Below, in pieces: positions 44,226 to 51,800 of a stretch of 64,000 bases of DNA. The notes under the pieces are model-generated. The model did no database searches. It had not been told where the DNA came from and saw only the letters and a list, made by a program, of their open reading frames with translations. Position 1 is the stretch's first letter, and each line of letters begins with the position of its first letter. The translations under genes and the position numbers were made by a program. The DNA is from Paenibacillus montanisoli (GTDB taxonomy: Bacteria; Bacillota; Bacilli; Paenibacillales; Paenibacillaceae), in the NCBI RefSeq assembly GCF_003268025.1, contig NZ_QLUW01000003.1, forward strand, positions 248,001 to 312,000, given 5' to 3'.

Positions 44226-44260
44226 AATACCTGTTGACATGGAAATGATCAACAGGTATT
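44226..44260 (+). terminator. 12-bp stem hairpin downstream of the MFS_3-like gene
   Basis: AATACCTGTTGA/TCAACAGGTATT (44226-44237 with 44249-44260), perfect but without a T run. Confidence 0.55.
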
Positions 44261-44324
44261 ATCATGATTAAATCATAGTAAGTCGATAGGTAAATAATAC
44301 TTTGAATCCACCGGATCACCGGAG

Positions 44325-44363
44325 AGGAACCGTTCATCGGAAGATGAATGCGTTCCTTTTTTT
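44325..44363 (+). terminator. Intrinsic terminator upstream of the TauD-like gene
   Basis: AGGAACCGTTCATC/GATGAATGCGTTCCT-type stem (44325-44338 with 44343-44356, one mismatch) followed by seven T. Isolates the TauD-like gene, or ends an unrecognised short transcript. Confidence 0.75.
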
Positions 44364-44439
44364 ATCGCTTTTTTCTGTGATTCCCGCGAGCATCGATGAT
44401 TTGCGCAAATAAAATAACTTATGCCAAGGAGGAAGTAAC

Positions 44440-45375
44440 ATGAGCAAAGTGAATCAGAATGAAAAGATCGAGCAAACGATCGAGGTACGTCCCGTAGCAG
44501 GAAGAATAGGTGCGGAGATTAGAGGCGTAACGCTCTCGTCGGGATTAAACGAGGAGACGCTGGGCTTTATCAAGCAGGCGCTGCTTAAACATAAAGTCAT
44601 CTTCTTCCGCGGGCAGTCGCAGCTGGATGATGCGGGCCAAGAAGCATTCGCTAAGCTGCTGGGGAGTCCGGTGGCCCATCCGAACGTGCCGACCAAGCAA
44701 GGTACCGAATATTTGTTGGAGCTGAATTCTACGCATGGCGGACGCGCGGACTCCTGGCATACGGACGTGACGTTCGTGGACGCATATCCGAAAGCCTCCA
44801 TTTTGCGGGCGGTCGTCGTGCCGGAAGCCGGCGGAGATACGGTATGGGCTAATACAGCAGCAGCGTACGACAATCTGCCGGAGCATTTGCAGAAGCTTGT
44901 TGACGGACTCTGGGCAATTCATACGAACGAATACGACTATGCCGCTTATCACAATAAGCCTGATGCCGCTGCGCTTTCCCGCCATCGCGAAATTTTCGTA
45001 TCTACTAAATACGAAACGGAGCATCCGCTCGTTCGCGTACATCCGGAAACCGGGGAGCGGACGCTAGTGCTCGGCCATTTCTTGAAACGGATTATCGGCT
45101 TGTCGTCGGTCGATTCGGCGCAGTTGTTCACGCTGCTGCAAAATCATGTGACGCGGCTTGAAAATACGGTCCGCTGGCGCTGGGAAGCGGGCGACGTCGT
45201 GATATGGGATAACCGGGCGACGCAGCATTACGCGGTCAATGACTATGGCAACCAGCACCGTGTCGTACGCCGTGTGACGATTGATGGCGATGTGCCGGTA
45301 AGCATCGACGGGCGCAGAAGCGTGATCCGTACGAAAGTGCCGGCTTCCCCGCAAGCAGGCTCTGCAACGGCTTGA
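44440..45375 (+). CDS. TauD/TfdA-family Fe(II)/2OG dioxygenase
   Basis: Non-haem iron oxygenase of 311 residues. Facial triad: SWHTDVTF (His107, Asp109) and the distal His in WDNRATQHYAVNDY (near 263), with the 2OG Arg in the following HRVVRRVTIDGD. FFRGQ near 58 is also typical. Taurine dioxygenase and alkylsulfatase relatives release sulfite or sulfate, which fits the ssu operon elsewhere in the window, but TfdA-like substrates are also possible. RBS AAGGAGGAAG. Monocistronic. Confidence 0.9.
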   Translation: MSKVNQNEKIEQTIEVRPVAGRIGAEIRGVTLSSGLNEETLGFIKQALLKHKVIFFRGQSQLDDAGQEAFAKLLGSPVAHPNVPTKQGTEYLLELNSTHGGRADSWHTDVTFVDAYPKASILRAVVVPEAGGDTVWANTAAAYDNLPEHLQKLVDGLWAIHTNEYDYAAYHNKPDAAALSRHREIFVSTKYETEHPLVRVHPETGERTLVLGHFLKRIIGLSSVDSAQLFTLLQNHVTRLENTVRWRWEAGDVVIWDNRATQHYAVNDYGNQHRVVRRVTIDGDVPVSIDGRRSVIRTKVPASPQAGSATA

Positions 45376-45393
45376 TCGAAATTGGCTTGATAA

Positions 45394-45432
45394 AAAGGGT
45401 TGCCCCAAGTCATCGACTTGGGGCAACCCTTT
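45394..45432. terminator. Bidirectional terminator between TauD-like and GH18-like genes
   Basis: Sixteen-pair stem AAGGGTTGCCCCAAGT/ACTTGGGGCAACCCTT with a short loop, A-rich on one side and T-rich on the other. Confidence 0.92.
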
Positions 45433-45435
45433 CAA

Positions 45436-46707
45436 TTAGGATTTGAGCTCAATTGTCTTCTGAATGGCAGTCATCGTATTGCTGCCCATGAGGCCGAGGC
45501 GCCAGAAGGCGACGCCTTTGAGGTCATACCGTTTGGCTAGGCCGATCGGGCCCGCTACCGATTGGGCGGTTTCGCTGCCCATCGAAATCCCGAGCACGAG
45601 CTTCGACTTCGGAACGGCTTTGAGCGCAAGCCGAATCGCTTCATCAACTCGGTTCAGCGGCTCCGGCCCGTTCTCATACGAATATTCGTAGGCCATGATA
45701 ATGATCTCATCCGCAAAGGCGGCCAGGTTCTTATAGTCGTAGCCACGATAGGAGCTGTTAAGCGGATGAAGCGCAAGCGTTAAGGACAGATTCGCTGCTT
45801 CCGCGCTTGCATCCAGCTGTTTGACGAAAGCGGTGAACGATTGCTGAATGGCAGGCAAATCGCCGGCGAGGCCAAGGCCTTCGAAGTCGAGCGTAATCCC
45901 GCTAAAGTGATTGTCCGATGCGAGCGATACCAACTGGCTGATGACGCTTGCTTGGCGTGTTGGATCTTGCAAAAGCTTAGTCAATTCGCCATTGCCGTCC
46001 ATAGCGACGGCCATCAGCTTCGGCTTGCTGCCGGCAGCGGCGGCGTCCTCAACGATCGATTCCGGCGTCACGCTGCCAGCTGCTGGCGGCCAGTAAAAAT
46101 CTTTTCCCTTCAGCGTCAACTCGCCCGTCGCATCGATGCGCGTCCATCCAAAGGAAACGGAATTGAATTTCGGTATAAAGCCGACTTCCTTGAAGGAAGA
46201 TATGGCGTAGAAGGCTTCCGCGTACATTTTCTCCTTCGGCGATGTAATGGAGACGGTTTTCGTCTCGCCGTTCCACCCCACGGCAGCGCCGAACGATGTG
46301 CTGAAGAAACTGAGCGGCACGAAGATAGAGTCGTTTCTCGACAGCGGGGCCACACGGAGAAGCTGCGGCTGCCCGTTAACCATCGCTTTTTTGTTATTTT
46401 TATAAAGAATGACTTTCGTGGTTACGCCATCGGTTGATTTCGTCGCCGTGACGGACTGCGTCTTTGATGACCAGACGACTTGAATGCTTAGCGCCTCCGC
46501 TATCGCGCGAAACGGTACCATCGTCGTGCCTTGCGTAACGAACGGAGCAACGGGAAACGGAAGCGGATATCCGTCCAGCATGATCGTGACGGGTTTGGCT
46601 GCAGCTGCAGCCGCAGTTTTGGCAGGAGAAATATAGGGAAGCCCCGACGCCAGCAAAACTGCTGTGCATCCAACCAGCAGGGAAGATTTCATTTTGGATC
46701 GTAACAC
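45436..46707 (-). CDS. Secreted stalk-domain protein with GH18-like catalytic domain
   Basis: Exported protein of about 423 residues. A Sec signal is followed by a copper amine oxidase N-terminal-like (stalk) domain (residues about 40-150: FVTQGTTMVPFRAIAEALSIQVVW, IFVPLSFFSTSFGAAVGW) and a GH18-type TIM barrel (about 155-420). FSGITLDFEGLG is the GH18 strand-4 motif with the catalytic Glu; EIIIMAYEYS follows it. This arrangement recalls YaaH/SleL-like cell-wall N-acetylglucosaminidases. Start uncertain: GTG 46707 (AAGGAG 12 bases upstream), ATG 46692 or TTG 46719. Confidence 0.83.
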   Translation of the reverse strand: MLRSKMKSSLLVGCTAVLLASGLPYISPAKTAAAAAAKPVTIMLDGYPLPFPVAPFVTQGTTMVPFRAIAEALSIQVVWSSKTQSVTATKSTDGVTTKVILYKNNKKAMVNGQPQLLRVAPLSRNDSIFVPLSFFSTSFGAAVGWNGETKTVSITSPKEKMYAEAFYAISSFKEVGFIPKFNSVSFGWTRIDATGELTLKGKDFYWPPAAGSVTPESIVEDAAAAGSKPKLMAVAMDGNGELTKLLQDPTRQASVISQLVSLASDNHFSGITLDFEGLGLAGDLPAIQQSFTAFVKQLDASAEAANLSLTLALHPLNSSYRGYDYKNLAAFADEIIIMAYEYSYENGPEPLNRVDEAIRLALKAVPKSKLVLGISMGSETAQSVAGPIGLAKRYDLKGVAFWRLGLMGSNTMTAIQKTIELKS

Positions 46708-46719
46708 GAGATCTTTCAA

Positions 46720-47008
46720 CTCCTTATCTACGAATCTAGTGAATCAGGCTTAAGAGACATACGAATATAAATAAGACGTTTCAAACAGCCGATAGGTTGC
46801 AAAAAGTTGATAGACCGTTTCTATTATAAGGGGTATTACCAAGTAGAATGGTATGAATTTAGAGGGTGACAACACATAATTTTCCAGCCGAGGGTTCGTA
46901 ATGGGATGGTTTTGATTTCGTCAATACCAATTCCGCCAGCTCAATTATCCTTTCGAATTCTGCTGAAGCGTATGTTCAATTACTTCCTCATTGTGGTATG
47001 ATATTGGC
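46720..47008. other. Non-coding gap upstream of the GH18-like gene
   Basis: AT-rich, with no open frame carrying a ribosome binding site. It must hold the minus-strand promoter of the GH18-like gene; no clear -35/-10 pair was identified for it. Confidence 0.4.
46975..47002 (+). promoter_or_regulatory. Promoter of the antitoxin RNA
   Basis: TTCAAT and TATGAT separated by 16 bases, giving a start near 47009. No protein frame follows; the transcript ends at the terminator at 47108-47148. Confidence 0.55.
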
Positions 47009-47148
47009 AAATAATCCTTACGGGCAAAGAGAGCCGGCGGCAACCGACTCTCAGCGCGATAACCGCTTTTAAGGGCGGCAGGCTGTAACAGGATATGGGA
47101 TTTAAAGTAGACCGCATACCTACGCGAGAGGGCGGTCTATTTTTTTTT
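47009..47148 (+). ncRNA. Probable antisense RNA antitoxin of the holin-like type I toxin
   Basis: About 140-base non-coding transcript predicted from the promoter at 46975-47002 and the strong terminator at 47108-47148. It contains a GAGAG-(C)-CGG/CCG-(A)-CTCTC hairpin near 47029-47053. It is convergent to the toxin gene, and its terminator overlaps the toxin's last codons: the U run is antisense to the three terminal AAA Lys codons. This is the layout of known type I pairs such as bsrG/SR4 and txpA/RatA in Bacillus, where the antisense RNA binds the 3' end of the toxin mRNA and promotes its decay or blocks translation. The RNA itself is inferred. Confidence 0.6.
47108..47148 (+). terminator. 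Terminator of the antisense RNA, overlapping the toxin 3' end
   Basis: TAGACCGC/GCGGTCTA stem (47108-47115 with 47132-47139) followed by nine T (47140-47148). Confidence 0.88.
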
Positions 47149-47220
47149 GAGGTAAGTGAGCAGAGCGAGAATAAACATGCCGAACGTGAACATCAGCGTC
47201 ATCGCGTCTTGTACCTCCAT
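47137..47220 (-). CDS. Putative holin-like toxin, type I toxin-antitoxin system
   Basis: A 27-residue membrane peptide: short polar N-terminus (MEVQDAMTLM), a single hydrophobic helix (FTFGMFILALLTYL) and a Lys-Lys-Lys tail. This is the pattern of the Firmicute 'putative holin-like toxin' family (Hol-Tox; BsrG, TxpA and YonT are functional relatives), which depolarises or disturbs the membrane when translated. The start ATG is preceded by an unusually strong site (GGGAGGTGA, five bases away). The poly-Lys codons are the complement of the antisense RNA's terminator U run. Its promoter carries a LexA box, so it should be induced by DNA damage. Too short for ordinary gene callers. Confidence 0.82.
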   Translation of the reverse strand: MEVQDAMTLMFTFGMFILALLTYLKKK

Positions 47221-47281
47221 GGCGTCACCTCCCTCCCGGGAGACTAGCCGACCGCCCTTGCAAGCCATTCATCGCTTCTTT

Positions 47282-47311
47282 ATTATAAACGAACATTTGT
47301 TCGTGTGTCTA
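47282..47311 (-). promoter_or_regulatory. Toxin promoter with LexA (SOS) box between -35 and -10
   Basis: On the minus strand: -35 TAGACA (47311-47306), 18-base spacer, -10 TATAAT (47287-47282). The spacer holds the perfect palindrome CGAACAAATGTTCG (47303-47290), which matches the Bacillus LexA consensus CGAAC-N4-GTTYG/C. LexA bound there would block RNA polymerase; RecA-triggered LexA cleavage would release it. Transcription would start near 47275, leaving a 5' leader of about 55 bases. Confidence 0.78.
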
Positions 47312-47378
47312 TCGGAATTTTGGGGCATGCTGGAAGTAGGATCAAGAGGTGTGATTTAAACTGTGATATACAAAAAAG

Positions 47379-47420
47379 AAACCGTCCAAGCTCAGCGAGT
47401 GCTGTGCCGGGACGGTTTTT
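47379..47420. terminator. Bidirectional terminator of the YjgB-like gene
   Basis: AAACCGTCC/GGACGGTTT (47379-47387 with 47410-47418), with A6 before and T6 after. Confidence 0.88.
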
Positions 47421-47436
47421 TCCGCGCTGCCGCGCG

Positions 47437-48033
47437 TTACGTATTCGCTTTGCCCGAATAGACGTTGATGTGGTCAATATGCGCGATTTTGCCTTTGGCG
47501 ACTTTGCTTGGGCCGACGAATTTCAGTTCGTAAGCTTTGGATGGATGGTAAACATAGATTTTGTCCGTGCCGGTGAAGCGGACTTCTTTAGGCATGCCAA
47601 GCGTTTTGATGACGGACGCGAAGGTCAGCGATTTGATGCCCCCTGTCCGATCGATGGATGTCCCAAAATTGCGCAAATCGTAGATGACGCCGGATTTATT
47701 GACGCCGAAGCCGAATGCGCCTTTTCCCATGCCGAAATTGTAGATTTCGTAATGGTTGCCTTTCAGGTCACCGCCTACATCCGGTTCGCCCCATTTGTAA
47801 TGAACGGCGGAGATCGGCGTTTTGCCCGCGATGGCGTTTAAGCCCGGGATTTTTCCTACGCTCGCAAGCTTGTAGATGCTCTTAATATAGCTCGCGTTCG
47901 TGCTAGCGCTAGCGCTGGCTGCTGCCGCGTGGACATTCGAATGGGAGATGGCCGTCATGGAGCTTACCGCGATCAATCCGGTCAAGGCCAGCTTGGCTGC
48001 TAATTTATACGAGTGTTTCGATTTGTTCAACAT
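47437..48033 (-). CDS. YjgB-like secreted protein (DUF4309)
   Basis: Exported protein of 198 residues: signal peptide with a cleavage site near VHAAA (about residue 38) and a Ser/Ala linker, then a DUF4309 domain. YIKSIYKLASVGKIPGLNAIAGKTPISAVHYKWGEPD, GVIYDLRNFGTSIDRTGGIKSLTFASVIKTLGMPKEVRF and YELKFVGPS are family features. Bacillus YjgB is a secreted protein of unknown function. The ATG at 48033 follows GAGGTG at 11 bases; a GTG at 48045 would overlap that site. Confidence 0.87.
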   Translation of the reverse strand: MLNKSKHSYKLAAKLALTGLIAVSSMTAISHSNVHAAAASASASTNASYIKSIYKLASVGKIPGLNAIAGKTPISAVHYKWGEPDVGGDLKGNHYEIYNFGMGKGAFGFGVNKSGVIYDLRNFGTSIDRTGGIKSLTFASVIKTLGMPKEVRFTGTDKIYVYHPSKAYELKFVGPSKVAKGKIAHIDHINVYSGKANT

Positions 48034-48260
48034 GTAGAATTTCACCTCTTATTTTTATTGGAGACAAGGGACGGTTGGCTTTACAACCTCATATTACCCA
48101 GCCCGCCCTCGAAAGGAATGACAGAACGGTAACGAATCAGTTACAAGAAGGTAACGAAAGATTAGACCTGTAGAAATGACAAAAAATGATGATTTCCTGC
48201 GGTGTGATGAGCTCCGCCGGCACGTTATTATGTGGTTAACGAACGCATAGGAGGGCATCC

Positions 48261-48413
48261 ATGATGAAATCGCTAGACTCCATTTACTATATTGGTAACG
48301 GAAGAACCAAACGAATCTCCAGCTACGATAGATCCGGTCTTAACAAAGACTCGGTTGCGATCAGGGCGGGGGAGGTGAATATCTTCGTATCTCCAGTCGG
48401 TTACGACGTGTAA
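48261..48413 (+). pseudogene. Short gene resembling the N-terminus of DUF2961 glycoside hydrolases
   Basis: A 50-codon frame with an excellent ribosome binding site (AGGAGGGCATCC). RTKRISSYDRSGLNKDSVAIRAGE resembles the conserved opening of DUF2961 proteins (R-x-S-S-x-D-R-T-G-x-N-x-D), which are several hundred residues long; here the frame stops right after that motif and a terminator follows 24 bases later. Either a 3'-truncated remnant that kept its expression signals or an independent small protein. Recognition rests on one motif. Confidence 0.45.
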
Positions 48414-48436
48414 ATCCCACTTGAACCCTATACAGT

Positions 48437-48470
48437 ACGGCTGTCAGACAAGGGGCAGCCGTTTTATTTT
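48437..48470 (+). terminator. Terminator after the DUF2961-like fragment
   Basis: ACGGCTG/CAGCCGT (48437-48443 with 48456-48462) followed by TTTTATTTTT. Confidence 0.82.
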
Positions 48471-48811
48471 TGCTAGCTTGATTCCAATCGAAATAAAGAG
48501 GCGTAATTTGGAGCTTAAACATGTTTTGTCCGGAAATCGTAGAAAAGTTCATTTTCTCCTTTTATTGCTGACACTAAAATACAAGTTGACAATGAATAAG
48601 CGCTGCATCTTGATACCTATTTTTGGAGATTGCAGCGGTTTTTTTTGTCGCTGCAAACTGTATGACAACATGTTGAGAGTGGGGTGAAAAGCTAGATTAT
48701 CCCTGCTTGCAACACGTCGAAGAAAAGTATTTTAAATAGGGGAGATGATTTCTTTGCCATTATGATAAACATTGAAAGATTTACGAAATATACCATAGAA
48801 GGGAAGATAAT
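48471..48811. other. Non-coding leader region before the giant secreted protein
   Basis: No gene seen. Contains a TTGACA (48586) and a terminator-like hairpin CGCTGCA/TGCAGCG (48601-48607 with 48631-48637) with T8 after it, which could end a short RNA or attenuate the downstream gene. AAGGGAAG precedes the start at 48812. Confidence 0.5.
48601..48646 (+). terminator. Hairpin with T run upstream of the giant secreted protein gene
   Basis: Seven-pair stem CGCTGCA/TGCAGCG followed by G and eight T. No gene ends here; possible attenuator or end of an unrecognised small RNA. Confidence 0.65.
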
Positions 48812-51800
48812 ATGAACAAGCGCAAACTGACATCACGCTTGGCTTCACGTCTGACATCTCTGGTTCTCAGCATTTTGCTGGTGGCAACTGCACTACCGGC
48901 GACAGCTTTCGCAGAAACCTCTACCGGCGGCGATCCCTTCCAAGGAGAGATCCTTTTCCCCTTTAATGAGGGTAATGGTTCGACTTCCAGCGCCCTTTCG
49001 AACGGTCTGACGGCCACATTAGACAACTATGTGTGGGATCAAAACGGCCGGGGCGCTACTCACGCGATCTCCAATGACCAAACAGGCAAGAACGGGATCA
49101 CGATCGACTACGGCACTCAGTTCGCGAGCGTAAATGATCTTACCATGGGCGTTTGGGTTAAGCCCTCAGCTCCCAGTCCTGGACAAACCAGTTCTTTAAT
49201 GGCCCCGCCTTATGGCGGTACCACAGGCAATTGGGGATTCAGTAACGGAGAAATTTGGTGGAGTATCAACTGGGGCACCAGTGCAAACAACTTCGCTGAC
49301 ACAAGTATAAGCTTACTATCTTACGGATCGGATGGTTCCGATTGGGATGGCGGCATTTCAGCGCCAGCAGGGAATCTGGCCGACGGCAACTGGCACTATT
49401 TGGCGTACTCCTTAAGTACGACGGCGAAAACAATCGCTCTGTATGTGGACGGCAATCTGATCGGCGAAAAAAATTATAGTGCCCTATACCCTGTCAATCT
49501 GCAAGCCTACAAATGGTTCGGCGGAAATGGGTACCAGGCTAAGTCGTACACCGGCCTTCTGGATGAGCTTTCCGTTTTTCCCTCCGTTCTCGACGACACC
49601 GCGCATGAAGCACTATATAACAGAGCGCCTAATACTAGCGTTAACGGAGATCCAGGCGATCCGGGTGATCCGGGCGATCCGGGCGATCCCATCCAAGGCG
49701 AGATCCTTTTCCCCTTTAATGAGGGTAATGGTTCGACCTCCAGCGCCTTTTCGGGCGGTTTGACTGCCACATTGGACAACTACGTGTGGGATATCGATCA
49801 CAACGGCCGGGGCGATACTTCCGCGATCTCCAACGACCAAACCGGCAAGAACGGGATCTCAATCGACTATGGTTCTGAGTTCGCAAGTGTAAATGATCTT
49901 ACCATGGGCGTTTGGGTTAAGCTCGCAGCTCCAAGTCCTGGAACATCCGGTTATTTAATGGCCCCGCCTTATGCCGGTACCACTGGCAATTGGGGGTTAA
50001 ATAATGGAGAAATCTGGTGGAATATCAAATGGGGCACCAGCGAAAACAATTACGCCGACACAACGATAAACTTCACATCTTACGGATCGGATGGCTCCGA
50101 GTGGGATAGCAACCTTTCAGCGCCAGCGGGGAATTTGGCCGACAGCGAATGGCACTATCTGGCGTTCTCCTTCAGCGCAACAGCGAAAACAGTAGCTCTG
50201 TATCTGGACGGCAGTCTGATCGGTGAAAAGACCTACACGTCCACATTCCCTATTAATCTGCAAGCATACAAATGGTTCGGCGGAGCTGGCTATAATGGAA
50301 GCGCGTACACCGGCCTTCTGGATGAGCTTTCAATTGTCCCTTCAGTTCTTAGCGACACCGCTCATGAAGCGCTATATAATAGAGCGCCTAATACGAGCGT
50401 TGGCGGCAATCCGGGCGATCCCATCCAAGGCGAGAACCTTTTCCCTTTCAATGAGGGTACTGGTAAGACTTCCAGCGCCATTTCGGGCGGTCTTACGGCT
50501 ACATTGAACAACTATTTGTGGGATACCGACAACAACGGACGAGGCGGTACTCCCGCGATCTCCTCTGACGACAGAGGCGCAAGCGGGCTCACGATCGACT
50601 ACGGTACTCAGTTCGCGAGTGTAAAGGATCTTACGATGGGCGTTTGGGTTAAGCCTACAATCCCTGCCGAAATTCCAGATGTCGGAAGAGTCAGTTATTT
50701 AATGGCCCCACCTTATGGCGGCACCAATGGCGATTGGGGACTCCCTAATGGAGACATCTGGTGGAATATCAAATGGGGCACCGAAGAAAACAATTACGCT
50801 GACACAACATTAGACTTCCTAGATGTAGGATCGGACAACGCCGGTTGGGATGGCGGCTTTTCTGCGACAGCAGGGAACCTGGCCGACGGTAACTGGCACT
50901 ATGTGGCGTTCTCCTACAGCGTAACAGATCTGACAATCAAGCTGTATGTGGACGGCAAGATGATCGGCGAAAAAGATTATTCTTACCTAGCCCCGATCAA
51001 TCTGCAAGCCTACAAGTGGTTCGGTGGGAATGGCTATCAGGGACGCGCGTACACGGGTCTCCTAGATGAGCTTTCCGTTTTCACCGCAGCTCTTGACGAC
51101 GCCGCGCAAGAAGCGATTTATAACAGAGCTCCCAATACAGGCGGCACCGGTCAGCAGGCTGATCCAGCCGACACCGATCAGGTAGGCGACAAAACCTATC
51201 ATGTGGCCAAGACCGGCAGCGACAGCAACCCCGGCACCGAGGCCGAGCCTTTCCTTACGATTCAGAAGGCGGCCGATGTTCTCCTGCCTGGCGAAACCGT
51301 CATCATTCACGAGGGCGTATATGAGGAATCCGTACGTCCGAAGTACAACGGCACGGCTGATCACCCCATTACTTATAAAAGCGGCGACGGCGAGAAAGTG
51401 GTCATTTCCGGCGCGAACCTGATCACCGAGGTTTGGCAGGCGACGTCAAACCCGGGCGCGGTGGAATATAACGCAAATGATGCAAACCTCTGGAAAGTAA
51501 ACGTTAGCTTGCCGATGGGCAATTACCGCAATCAAATTTTTGTAGACGGCGAAGCCATGCTCCCTGCACGATATCCGAACGTTGCGAAGGAAGACGCGTA
51601 CTATCGTCCGAACTGGCTGACTTATGTGTTCGACGGCGTGAACGCCAGCACTGGCGGATGGTCTACCCCCACGGGCAAGCTTCGCGACCCCGAGTTGAAC
51701 CAACCCGACGGTACATGGAACGGTGCGGCCATCGTGGGCATGGACAACCGCGGATGGAACCTATCCGGCGCGGAAGTCGTCTCATCCACGCCCGGTTGGC

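Noticed and set aside
49640-49694. Short regular repeat (GATCCGGGC-type units) considered as a CRISPR-like array
   Set aside because: Units are nine bases, in frame, and encode a Gly-Asp-Pro linker; there are no spacers.
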